Below are positions 33,017 to 40,347 of a stretch of 40,347 nucleotides of DNA, piece after piece. The notes below the pieces were generated by a model. The model was not told where the DNA came from and did not search any database. It was given only the letters and a program-made list of their open reading frames with translations. The DNA is from JBBPYC01 sp038200275. GTDB taxonomy: Bacteria > Pseudomonadota > Gammaproteobacteria > Burkholderiales > Burkholderiaceae_C. The position numbers were made by a program, and so were the translations under genes. Numbering within the stretch: the first letter of the stretch is position 1; each line of letters starts with the position of its first letter. Location: assembly GCA_038200275.1 (NCBI GenBank), contig JBBPYC010000056.1, positions 1-40,347 of the forward strand, read 5' to 3'.

Positions 33017-33928
33017 TCAGCTTTTCGGCTTCGCTGGCGCCTGGCTCTGACTGGCCGAATTGGCGCTGCTGTCGGACCCTTTGGGCGCGCCATCCATCGG
33101 TCTGCCTTCAAGCGCGATCACGTCGATCATCAGTCCTTCTTCGGCGGCTTTGAGCGCCTGACTGGCTTCGTAATACTTCTGCTGATCGATCAGCTTGGCG
33201 GCTGCATCCACGTGCTGCGTGGTGGTTTGCAGCGGCATCATGACGCGAGTGAAGGTGGCGTCAACGGCCGCCAGTTTCAGGTTCTCCTTGGGAGCCCCGT
33301 CCTTGGCCTGGGCGCTGGATTGGCCGGATTTGGCGTCCTGCCCGTTGCTGCTGCTGGCCGGCGTAGCAATAAAACCGTCCGCCATCGTCATCTGGCCGTC
33401 GATGGGCACGTAGTCGGCCTTGTTGCCGGAAGTGCCCGCTGGTTTGCTGTCGGCGGTCTGGGTGCTGTCAGTTGATGGGCCGCTGGTGGAAGCGTTGGCG
33501 TTGTTGTTTCCTGCTTTTTTGGCGTTGCCCTGCAAAGTGGTCACGTCCTTCGCCGCGGCCTGCAGCGACGACTCCGCTGTGGACAGCAACTGCTTCGCCA
33601 TTTTTGTGTCGCCATCGAAGATCGCAATGCGCGCCGCATGCACCGACCGCATCGCGCCCAAGCCTTCTTGCGACAGCTTCAAGGCCTCACGGTCGTGCGC
33701 ACTGAGCTGATGCGGCGTAGCCGACTGGCCTGTCGATTGCTGCGCCTGCCCGCCAGCGGACTGGGACGCGTCCTTTGATGCGGACTGCGTTGAACCAGAC
33801 GGCGCTGTGGCGACATTGCCGCCGGCAGCAGGGTTCGTGTTTTGCGCAAACACCGGACCAGCGGCAGAGGCGAAGAGCAACGCGCCGGCCAGAGCGATCG
33901 ATGAACGATTAAAGGAAGCGACTTTCAT
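33017..33928 (-). CDS. YfdX-family periplasmic protein, copy B
   Basis: The 303-residue protein has a signal peptide (cleavage near GPVFAQ) and the YfdX core: LSAHDREALKLSQEGLGAMR, HAARIAIFDGDT, YVPIDGQMTMADGF and FTRVMMPLQTTTQHVDAA. It is a clear paralogue of the 10678-11490 gene, but between GQMTMADGF and LKLAAVDATF the helical segment of copy A (AKKSHIDQANQHIAKGN) is replaced by a Ser/Gln/Gly-rich stretch. Part of the helical bundle may therefore be lost or loosened. AGGAG precedes the ATG. Both yfdX genes share the leader pattern AGGAG-NNTGAA-ATGAAA, suggesting similar translation control. Confidence 0.86.
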   Translation of the reverse strand: MKVASFNRSSIALAGALLFASAAGPVFAQNTNPAAGGNVATAPSGSTQSASKDASQSAGGQAQQSTGQSATPHQLSAHDREALKLSQEGLGAMRSVHAARIAIFDGDTKMAKQLLSTAESSLQAAAKDVTTLQGNAKKAGNNNANASTSGPSTDSTQTADSKPAGTSGNKADYVPIDGQMTMADGFIATPASSSNGQDAKSGQSSAQAKDGAPKENLKLAAVDATFTRVMMPLQTTTQHVDAAAKLIDQQKYYEASQALKAAEEGLMIDVIALEGRPMDGAPKGSDSSANSASQSQAPAKPKS

Positions 33929-34157
33929 TTCAAACTCCTGGGGACTCGAGGTTCAGGCGGGATGCACCGGGATTTGGTGCGGCGGACAGCTGGGGGGATC
34001 GGTGGCATCGACGCAAAGCCGGTGCTGCCTGTCCTCGGCTGGGCTCCTCGCCGCCGCCTGAGAAGGTGGCGAGAATTCGGTTGAGTGCTTTGCAACACAT
34101 GGACCCAATGTAGGTTTGAGACACCTGCCGCCACAGTGCCGGGCGTCATGAAAAGCC

Positions 34158-34865
34158 ATGCGGCTGGTCACCATCCGCGCCGACGTGCCGGCACCAGTTT
34201 TGGCATCACCAGCCAGCGGCTCGCTGGCCGAGCGCTGTGGTAGCCGGCACGTATTCCTGGCGGCGATGGCGCTGGTCAAGGTCCCGTCCTTGTTGTGCGG
34301 GCTTGCCGTCAGCTCCACCATGCGGGTGGCCGCGCGCGTTCCGCAGGGCATCGCCGCAGCGAGCTGCAAGCCATTCCAAAGCTGATCGGCCTGCTGCTCG
34401 GGCCGACGCGGGGCGGCCTGATCGTGCATCTGCACTCATGGCGCGACATGTTGGTGATCAACCTGCAGGTCGGGCTGGCCGCGTTCTGGTTCGGACACCG
34501 CCACATGCCTGACTACCGCAGCGACCCACCATGCCCGTTCGACCGCCGCGACTTCGTGCGATTCGGTGACGGCGCCGCGCTGCTGTCCTGGGTGGTCAAA
34601 GTATTCGGCAAGCATGATTTCGACACGCCGGTCGTCGTGGCGCTGCTGGCGCTCTCGGTGGCACTGCTTGCGGCTAAGGCAGGCATGCGTCGCATGCGCG
34701 CTTTCCGCTGCTGCGCCTGTACCTCGTTCAGGCAGCGCATGTTTCGGGTGGCGGTACTGGGCGGCTTCGCGACCCGGCTGCGCGCGGGTGGTCTGCCGTT
34801 CTTGCTGCCGCTGCTCCATCAGGTCGGCATGGAACCGCCCTCGACGTCGTTCTGGTCGCTCCAGC
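34158..34865 (+). pseudogene. Decayed MFS (DHA2/EmrB-like) drug exporter
   Basis: Two frames together make the start of a 14-TM MFS exporter. The first (34158-34385) reads ASGSLAERCGSRHVFLAAMAL, SLLCGLAVSS and RVAARVPQGIAAAS. The second (34380-34865) reads PKLIGLLLGPTRGGLIVHLHSWRDMLVINLQVGLAAF, HRHMPDYR and, later, RVAVLGGFATRLRAGGLPFLLPLLHQVGM. A frameshift near 34365 separates them, the N-terminal helix is missing and the C-terminal half is absent. The rest of 33929-35022 shows no gene. Confidence 0.75.
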
Positions 34866-35022
34866 CGCACGACGGCGAAAGCGTCAGCAACGGCCCTGAT
34901 TAACTTCGTTCAGTGGCTTCGGCTGAACGTCAATCCGAATTCAATGACCCGGGACACTTCCATCGCCAAACCCGGGAAACCAGACTTGCCCTGTCGCTAC
35001 CGACATCAAAGAGGAAACCGAA

Positions 35023-35508
35023 ATGATTGATTCCGCACACAGCAAACTGTTTTTGACCATCGGCCTGGCGACCGCCATGGCAGCAGGTCTGGCGGCTCCG
35101 GCAATGGCGGCGACCGACACGCCCAGGGTGACCACGAGCGCCCCTGCGGCGACCAAGAGCAGTCCCGCAGCGGCCGCTGTTTCCGCGAAGCCGGCCAAGC
35201 CATTGGTCGATGAACTCGTACTCGTCGAGTCGATTCAACTGACGCCGGTCAGCCTTGCCAGCAAGATCATCGGCAGCGCCGTCCATACCGCGGACAACAA
35301 GAAGGTCGGCAGCGTGAAGGACCTGCTGATCGGCGAAAACAACCGGATCGATGCGGTCACGGTTGGTGTTGGAGGCTTTCTCGGAATGGACGAAACCTAT
35401 CTTGCCTTTCCAATGAAGGACATCAGCTTTTCGTCCGAAAGCGGATCGCTCAGGATCACGACCGACCTGACCAAGGCGGCGATCGAGCAAGCGGCGAAGC
35501 GCAAATAG
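35023..35508 (+). CDS. Exported PRC-barrel domain protein
   Basis: The 161-residue protein has a signal peptide (cleavage near APAMAA), an Ala/Pro/Ser-rich linker to about residue 60, and a PRC-barrel domain at about 80-150 (SLASKIIGSAVHTADNKKVGSVKDLLIGENNRIDAVTVGVGGFLGMDETYLAFPMKDI pattern, seen as short pieces). Such exported PRC-barrel proteins are common in alpha- and betaproteobacteria; their role is not settled, though envelope or stress adaptation is suggested by context. AGAGGAAA lies eight bases before the ATG. It is convergent with the histidine kinase gene (36 bases apart). Confidence 0.87.
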   Translation: MIDSAHSKLFLTIGLATAMAAGLAAPAMAATDTPRVTTSAPAATKSSPAAAAVSAKPAKPLVDELVLVESIQLTPVSLASKIIGSAVHTADNKKVGSVKDLLIGENNRIDAVTVGVGGFLGMDETYLAFPMKDISFSSESGSLRITTDLTKAAIEQAAKRK

Positions 35509-35544
35509 GGCGTCGGCGTTGTGGCCGTGATCAAATGGGCTGGC

Positions 35545-37386
35545 TCAAGCATCGAATTCGAGCACGACCCGTGTGCCCTTGCCCGGCGCGCAGGCCACTG
35601 TCAGTTGGGCCTCGATCAGGGCCGCCTGCTCATCCATGCCCCGCAGGCCGTAGTGGCCGTGCGGACGTTCAGCGGGATCGAACCCGATCCCGTCGTCGGC
35701 CACTTCAAGCCGAATCCGCTGGGTGCGGCCGTGGTCAGCTTGGCTGGCGTCCGGCAACGCGATCGACTCGACATTGACAGTGACGTTCTTCGCCTGTGCA
35801 TGGCATTCGACGTTGCGTAGCGCTTCCTCAACGATCCGAAACGCAGTCTCGGCCCGCTCATCGGCCAACGTCCCCGCGCTGGGCTCGACATGCAGCATGG
35901 CGACCAGCCCAGTGCGTTCGCGAAAACGCGCCAGCAGGGCTTGCAACGCCGGGCCTAAGCCCACCTCCCGTACGCCGTTGTAGCGCATCTGTCCGATCGC
36001 AGCCCGCGACTCGGCGAGTCCGCTGATGGCGACTGCCTCGGCCTGGGCGAGCTCGGCGTCGAGATCCCCGTCGCTCCAGCGGCGGCGCAGCTTGCGCACC
36101 AGTCGAATCTGCGTGAGCAATGCCATCATCGAATGCGCCAGCGTGTCGTGCAGATCGCGCGCAATGCGCAGCCGCTCGCGCGTGACGGCCGCATGGCGTG
36201 CGTCTTCGGCCAGCCGCTCGATACGGGCGGTACGCACGGCAACCCGCTGGTCAAGCTCAATGTTGAGACGCTCAAGCATCTTCTTTTCGCGCTGGAGCTG
36301 GTCCACCAGTTCCGCCAGCACCGCGCCCACATGGCTGATCTCGTCGCGGCCGGCTGGGACGGTCAGTTGCCCTGATGTGTCTTTTTGCAATGAACGGGCT
36401 TGCCCGGCCAGGCGTTCCAGGCGCCGGATCAGCACCCGTACGAAACCGATCGCTATAGCAGCCGACAGCAGTCCGGCCACCAGCACGCTCAGGAACGCCG
36501 TGCGTCCGACCGAGTTGGTCTGCGCCAAGGCCACGGCCACGGCAGACGGTTGCCGCACGATCACCGTCCAGTCTGTCAAGCCGACTTTTTCCGTGCCGCC
36601 CATGGTCCGGCCGACCAGGTATGTGCCGTCCTCAGTCAGGTCGGTATCGACTGCGAGCTTGCGTCCGAGCCAGAGCGGAGGACCACTCAGGACGGTGCCA
36701 TTGCCTGACACCAGCAACGAATCCAGTGCCCGGTGATGTTGCTCGCCCAGTGCCGACAGGAGCCCGTCCTTGCGTTGTTCCAACCAGTTCCAGGACAGCG
36801 CGACCAGCAGGACGCCGGTTGCATGGCCGGTGTGGTCCTGCAGTCGTACCGCCAGCTCGATCGCGCGCACGGCGGCTTGATTCGATCGCAGGCCTGGCGG
36901 ATCGCGCGGTGCCGGCGCCGTGAATGCGGGTGAGACGGCTGGCACCGTCAGCGCTTGCTGGAATGCCGGCGACGCTGAAACGTCCTCGCCCAGACGAAGG
37001 TCGCCGGTCGCTGCGACGATCTTCCCTTTTTGGTCGGCGACGCCGAGCCATCGGAACGCAGCGAAGTGGCGCTCGATCGCATCGAGTTGCTGCTCTAGCG
37101 GTGGCCCGGCAAGCCTGTCCAGAGCCCCGATACGTTCTGCAGTCGTCCGTATCACCTCGAGGTGCGTCTCCAGAGTGATCGTGAGCGCATGCGCGATACC
37201 GGAGGCAAACTCCGAAAGAGCGCGCTCCGAATCGACGCTCACTTGGTCTTCCGCCTCGCTCGCGGCGAAGAGGCCGGCGCTGAATGCAAACAGCGACACC
37301 ACGATAAAGATGATCCATCCGATCGCAGCGCCCAGGTGCAGACGCGGATCGATGCGCTGCCACGGCTTGCTTGCGCCAGGGTTCAT
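35545..37386 (-). CDS. NarL-type sensor histidine kinase with extracytoplasmic sensor
   Basis: The 613-residue kinase has a membrane helix at about 22-42, a periplasmic sensor (about 43-296, dCache-like with GVADQKGKIVAATGDLRLGEDVS), a second helix (297-318), a HAMP linker and a coiled coil, then a HisKA_3/HATPase_c core. H413 in ARDLHDTLAHSM is the phosphoryl acceptor; the ATPase N-box (EEALRNVECHAQA) and G1 box (DDGIGFD, 564-570) are intact. The ATG at 37386 is chosen over the upstream frame start because MNPGASKPW is followed by the first helix, and the extra upstream residues are Cys/His-rich. It is divergent from the response regulator genes, sharing a 191-base promoter region. Confidence 0.92.
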   Translation of the reverse strand: MNPGASKPWQRIDPRLHLGAAIGWIIFIVVSLFAFSAGLFAASEAEDQVSVDSERALSEFASGIAHALTITLETHLEVIRTTAERIGALDRLAGPPLEQQLDAIERHFAAFRWLGVADQKGKIVAATGDLRLGEDVSASPAFQQALTVPAVSPAFTAPAPRDPPGLRSNQAAVRAIELAVRLQDHTGHATGVLLVALSWNWLEQRKDGLLSALGEQHHRALDSLLVSGNGTVLSGPPLWLGRKLAVDTDLTEDGTYLVGRTMGGTEKVGLTDWTVIVRQPSAVAVALAQTNSVGRTAFLSVLVAGLLSAAIAIGFVRVLIRRLERLAGQARSLQKDTSGQLTVPAGRDEISHVGAVLAELVDQLQREKKMLERLNIELDQRVAVRTARIERLAEDARHAAVTRERLRIARDLHDTLAHSMMALLTQIRLVRKLRRRWSDGDLDAELAQAEAVAISGLAESRAAIGQMRYNGVREVGLGPALQALLARFRERTGLVAMLHVEPSAGTLADERAETAFRIVEEALRNVECHAQAKNVTVNVESIALPDASQADHGRTQRIRLEVADDGIGFDPAERPHGHYGLRGMDEQAALIEAQLTVACAPGKGTRVVLEFDA

Positions 37387-37398
37387 GGCGCAGTGGCA

Positions 37399-37414
37399 TT
37401 GGCACGTGTGCCAA
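37399..37414. promoter_or_regulatory. 16-bp palindrome upstream of the kinase gene
   Basis: TTGGCACGTGTGCCAA consists of perfect 7-bp arms around GT and lies 12 bases before the kinase start codon, in the divergent promoter region. Position and symmetry fit an operator that could repress or autoregulate the kinase gene. It is not a recognised NarL-type heptamer pair, and no bound protein can be named. Confidence 0.45.
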
Positions 37415-37577
37415 CGGTCGCGCCCGCACAGCACCAAGAAAGTGACGCAATAGTGCTGATGGTCACTACCCGACCACAGCTTGCGCCGATTAAGCTTTGC
37501 CGCATGCGCCGTGCTGCCGAGCTTTGCTTTTCATCGTGACGACAGTCGTGCGAACGCTGCATTTCGGGGGGGTGGTC

Positions 37578-37781
37578 ATGAGAGATGAGCTGATCGCTGC
37601 CGTCGGTCGCGCTGCTGACTTGCCGCCCGACCAGGCAACGCTTGCCGTTGCCGCAATGATGCGCTTCTTCACGGCAAAGCTACCATCGGCGATTGTTGGG
37701 GAACTGCATTGTCTGCTGGAAAAACCTTCGGAAATGACAGCTGGGACCACCAATCTTTCGCCGCCGGAACAAGCATCGTGA
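37578..37781 (+). CDS. Small helical protein coupled to the response regulator
   Basis: The 67-residue product reads MRDELIAAVGRAADLPPDQA followed by LAVAAMMRFFTAKLPSAIVGELHCLL. The pattern (helix, LPPDQA turn, helix ending FFTAKLPSAIVGEL) resembles small bacterial DUF2267/DUF2780-like proteins of unknown function. The frame extends to 37497, but the added residues are unlike the family and GGGGGTGG lies just before the ATG at 37578. Its TGA overlaps the GTG start of the response regulator (GTGA), so the two are translationally coupled. It may be an accessory to the two-component system. Confidence 0.6.
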   Translation: MRDELIAAVGRAADLPPDQATLAVAAMMRFFTAKLPSAIVGELHCLLEKPSEMTAGTTNLSPPEQAS

Positions 37782-38557
37782 ACGCATTCGAAACGCCCCT
37801 TCAAAAAAGCGCTGCTGACCGGCCGTTGCGGCTGCTGATCGTCGATGATCAGCCCGTGATCCGGCGCGGGCTGGCGCTGATGCTGGGCAGCGAGCCGGAC
37901 CTCGAAGTCGTCGCCCAGGCCGCTGATGGAGAAGAAGCGGTGCGGATGGCGGCGACGATGATGCCGGATGTGGTCGTGATGGATCTGCAGATGCCGCGCA
38001 AGAGCGGCGTGGCTGCCACGCGCGAGATTCGCATGGCCCGGCCGGACGCACGCGTCGTCGTGCTCACGACTTACGACGACGACGAGTTGGTGTTCGAAGC
38101 GTTGCGTGCTGGCGCCCAGGCCTATCTGCTCAAGGATGCATCCGAAGCCGAGATACGCGAGACGATCCACGCGGCCTACCGTGGCGAATCGCACTTGTCG
38201 CCATCGATCGCACGCAAGCTGATCGACCAGTTCCGCAAGACAAATTCCCACACTGCGGACATTCACGAGCCCAGCGTTGCACCCGACCCGGCGCCGCAAG
38301 CGCCAAGCGCTGACCCTGCGGATGCCATGTCAACCGCTGCAGTGAATCGCGGTCTGGAAGAGCCGTTGACAGCCAAGGAGCAACGCGTGCTCGAACTGAT
38401 CGGCCAGGGCCGCAGCAACAAGCAGATCGCCAGCACCATATTCCTGGCCGAAGGCACGGTAAAGAACTATGTGAGCCGGATCATGGACAAGTTGCACGCG
38501 CACAGCCGGATCGAACTGGCGATGCGGACGGTGCGGGCAGGCGAGCGGCGGCCTTGA
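37778..38557 (+). CDS. NarL/LuxR-type response regulator
   Basis: The 259-residue regulator has a receiver domain (about 16-135) with acidic pocket D23/D24, phosphoacceptor D69 (VVVMDLQMP) and K119 (YLLKD), and a C-terminal LuxR helix-turn-helix (about 190-255; LTAKEQRVLELIGQGRSNKQIAS and AEGTVKNYVSRIMDKL). A Pro/Ala-rich linker joins them. The GTG at 37778 is chosen because it overlaps the previous stop; the extra upstream residues are not receiver-like. It should be phosphorylated by the divergently encoded kinase. A CAGCAC/GTGCTG hairpin at 38584-38603 lies after the stop, weak as a terminator. Confidence 0.92.
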   Translation: MNAFETPLQKSAADRPLRLLIVDDQPVIRRGLALMLGSEPDLEVVAQAADGEEAVRMAATMMPDVVVMDLQMPRKSGVAATREIRMARPDARVVVLTTYDDDELVFEALRAGAQAYLLKDASEAEIRETIHAAYRGESHLSPSIARKLIDQFRKTNSHTADIHEPSVAPDPAPQAPSADPADAMSTAAVNRGLEEPLTAKEQRVLELIGQGRSNKQIASTIFLAEGTVKNYVSRIMDKLHAHSRIELAMRTVRAGERRP

Positions 38558-38837
38558 TCGTTGCGCCTCGGCGCCGATGCGGCCAGCACTTCAACAGGTG
38601 CTGAAATCACTGCCGGTTCACACAGAGCTGTGCTTTTGATGATCGTGGTCTGGATCAGCGCCAGCCGCGCGCGATCTTGCCTACGTGAAGGTTCGCTGGA
38701 TTCTCAGCGCACCGCATCCGGAGACGAACGCGGCTGATCAGTGCGGTGACAGGGTGAGCGTGATCAGTCTGGTTGGAAGATCGGCGTCCCGGCGCCCCGC
38801 CATGTTCTTTAGCAGCGTGGCGGCCGTGGCCGATCCG

Positions 38838-39149
38838 TCAGTGCAGCAGGTTCAGATGCGCGGTGAGTACGTTCAGAAAGCTCACGATGTCGACTTGGTA
38901 CTGGTTCAGCGTGGCTTTTTCGGCCTTGCGCGCAGCGGCGGCCGCGGGGTTTTCTCCGACCTCCTGCAGCGCAGTCAGCACTGCCTGGCGATAAAGCGCG
39001 ACCGACTGGTCGTAACCCGCGCGCGCTGAGTCGCTTGCGGCACGTCGCGCGCCGCCGTCGAACGCAGCCCGCAGCAAGCTCGGGCCGATCGACCTGACTG
39101 CGTCCGCCGGTGAGATTTGATCTGCCGTAACGCTGTTGATTTGTCGGTC
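38838..39149 (-). pseudogene. Fragment of a TolC/OprM-type outer-membrane efflux protein
   Basis: The frame reads ADQISPADAVRSIGPSLLRAAFDGGARRAA, then AGYDQSVALYRQAVLTALQEVGENPAA, and, after an internal loss of about 40 residues, LNQYQVDIVSFLNVLTAHLNLLH. These are the equatorial and C-terminal helices of NodT/OprM-type efflux proteins (xxYxxxVLxAxQEVExxLA and LNQYxxGxxSYLNVLTAQ). Only the last quarter of a normal 450-500-residue protein is left, with no start or signal sequence. Function is lost. The stretches 38604-38837 and 39150-39215 hold nothing recognised. Confidence 0.7.
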
Positions 39150-39215
39150 TGTGTGCGCTGGCGAACAGACGGTTTACCGCGATTGAGTGCAGCATCCGGT
39201 GAGGAGATTCAATAC

Positions 39216-39549
39216 ATGGCCATTCACCATGCGCTGTCGGGCGAGCTGCTCAACATTCGGCCACTTGGTAGATCCATCACAAACACCCGGACCACCACGC
39301 GCTACAAGACCCGGCACTTGGAAGTGTTTCGCTTGGTTCTGCTTGCAGGCAAGGAAATGCCTGAGCACGCTGCGGCGGGCGACTTGACGGCGCAGTGCCT
39401 GGAAGGCAGCGTCGAGTTCTCCATCGGGACGACACGCGACGTGATGCGAGCAGGTGATCTCAAATGCCTGGTCAGGAGCGTTCCTCAATTCGTTCACGGC
39501 AATCGAAGACGCTTCAGTCCTGGTTGCCCTGCTGCTTCACGGCGCATAG
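39216..39549 (+). pseudogene. Small cupin protein, frameshifted near the C-terminus
   Basis: From the ATG at 39216 (GGTGAGGAG upstream) the frame gives a single-domain cupin: LSGELLNIRPLGRSI, TRHLEVFRLVLLAGKEMPEHAAAGDLTAQCLEGSVEF and VMRAGDLKCL. After about 39470 the open frame runs into unrelated RRRFSPGCPA, whereas another frame continues the expected ending (SFTAIEDASVLVALLLHGA, stop at 39547-39549). One base has been gained or lost. If real, the protein loses its last two strands; a sequencing error is also possible. Similar cupins lie next to norB in other genomes and are thought to sit in the same NO- or anaerobiosis-linked regulon, but that is by association. Confidence 0.65.
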
Positions 39550-39642
39550 GCTCATCATGAACTGCACTGAGATTTGCCTCAGCGGACTCACACCGTTGTC
39601 TGCGATCGGGCCCCCTGGTCTGGCTTTTCCGCAGGAGACGCT

Positions 39643-40347
39643 ATGACCACTTCCACACCGAACGCACCAGCAACCAGGAACATTGCTGCCCAGCCTGTGG
39701 CCGAGGACGACGGCCCGCTGTCGCCTTGGTGGCTGCGCGCCATCCTGATCGTGATGGTGATCGGCTTCTCTGGCCTGATCCTGATCACGACGCTCTCCTA
39801 TAAGAACGCGCCGCCTGTTCCCGCACAGGTGGTGAACCCGCAGGGTGCCCCTGTGTTCAGCGCGGACGATGTCGGCGAAGGGCAGTCCGTATTTCTGCGC
39901 TACAGCCTGATGGCCAATGGCAGCATCTGGGGCCACGGCGCCTACCTTGGGCCTGACTTCTTGGCCTCCGCCTTGCACCGCATGGGGCTGGTCACGGCCG
40001 AGGCGATCGCCCAGGAACAGTACCGCCAGCCTTTCGAGGCGCTGAACCCAAGTCAGGCCGCGGCGGTTCAGGCAGAGACGGCCGTGTCGCTCAAGACGAA
40101 TCGTTACGACGCGGCCACGGGGACGCTGCAGTTCACCGCCGCCCAGGCCGCTGCGTTCGACCAGGAGATCGTGCACTGGACCGGCTACTTCCACGACCCG
40201 GCCCGCAACGGCGGCCTGAAGGCCGATCTCATCACCGACCCAACCGAACTGCGCCAGTTCACCGCCTTCGTGACCTGGGCGGCCTGGGCGTCCGTGGCGG
40301 CGCGGCCGGGCGAAGCGCATTCCTACACCAACAACTTCCCCTACGAC
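39643..40347 (+). CDS. norB: Quinol-dependent nitric oxide reductase (qNor), N-terminal part
   Basis: The first 235 codons of a large-subunit NO reductase of the quinol-oxidising type, continuing past the right edge. It starts with a short cytoplasmic tail and a membrane helix (about 29-50), followed by the periplasmic domain of qNor. GQSVFLRYSLMANGSIWGHGAYLGPDF (seen in pieces near 80-105), WTGYFHDPARNGGL and YTNNFPYD are diagnostic. A separate norC cytochrome is not expected because the domain is fused here and lacks CXXCH. CAGGAGA lies five bases before the ATG. The enzyme reduces NO to N2O using quinol. The haem-copper ligands lie outside the window. Confidence 0.93.
   Translation, partial: MTTSTPNAPATRNIAAQPVAEDDGPLSPWWLRAILIVMVIGFSGLILITTLSYKNAPPVPAQVVNPQGAPVFSADDVGEGQSVFLRYSLMANGSIWGHGAYLGPDFLASALHRMGLVTAEAIAQEQYRQPFEALNPSQAAAVQAETAVSLKTNRYDAATGTLQFTAAQAAAFDQEIVHWTGYFHDPARNGGLKADLITDPTELRQFTAFVTWAAWASVAARPGEAHSYTNNFPYD

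Noticed and set aside
39514..40320. 268-codon minus-strand frame opposite norB
   Set aside because: Low-complexity His/Arg/Gly composition and no motif; the plus strand gives diagnostic qNor sequence.
1..40347. CRISPR arrays, tRNA or rRNA genes
   Set aside because: No regularly spaced repeats and no tRNA- or rRNA-like segments were seen on reading through the window.

Overview
This is a GC-rich proteobacterial window. The gene families (IS3/IS5 elements, YfdX, PRC-barrel, bo3-type quinol oxidase, quinol-type NO reductase) and codon use fit a betaproteobacterium, most likely of the Burkholderiales. That placement is inference; there is no rRNA, tRNA or housekeeping gene here to fix it. The mix of intact metabolic operons, insertion sequences and many decayed gene fragments suggests a plasmid, chromid or genomic island rather than core chromosome.

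Layout. 1-3670: the start of a transposase running off the left edge, a GlsB-type small membrane protein, an almost intact IS3-family element (1053-2678) with a slippery A-run in orfA, and an IS5-family remnant. 3671-11490 (all minus strand), module A: SMP-30 lactonase, VOC protein, cupin, DoxX, GMC oxidoreductase, GH15 glucoamylase, YfdX. 12217-15442 (plus): NRAMP-like transporter, DUF1345 membrane protein, diguanylate cyclase, two-TM ion channel. 15443-19741: three exported or envelope proteins on the minus strand, with remnants of an RND pump and a glycine-zipper protein. 19742-23890 (plus): cyoABCD quinol oxidase. 23959-33928 (minus), module B: SMP-30 lactonase, GMC dehydrogenase with a C-x5-C-x3-C motif, gluconate-dehydrogenase-subunit-3-like protein, an internally duplicated His-containing membrane protein, a pyruvate-oxidase-like ThDP enzyme, GH15 hydrolase, SDR, YfdX. 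33929-39642: decayed MFS pump, PRC-barrel protein, a divergent histidine kinase/response regulator pair with a small helical protein, a TolC-type remnant and a frameshifted cupin. 39643-end: start of a quinol-dependent nitric oxide reductase (norB).

How the genes may work together (inference). Modules A and B have the same backbone in the same order and orientation (SMP-30, GMC, GH15, YfdX), although the paralogues are divergent. A simple model is glucan or trehalose, to free sugar (GH15), to sugar lactone (GMC flavoprotein), to aldonate (SMP-30 lactonase). Electrons would enter the quinone pool through a membrane partner (DoxX in A, the duplicated His protein in B) and leave through the Cyo quinol oxidase encoded between the modules. 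The pyruvate-oxidase-like enzyme in module B could also feed quinone. YfdX proteins at the upstream end of both modules suggest deployment under stress.

The most unusual point is module B. Its dehydrogenase resembles the FAD/iron-sulfur sugar dehydrogenase complexes that normally carry a Tat-exported small subunit and a multihaem cytochrome c, but here the small subunit has no Tat signal, there is no CXXCH cytochrome, and a 303-residue membrane protein made of two 137-residue repeats, each with three matching histidines, sits in the operon instead.
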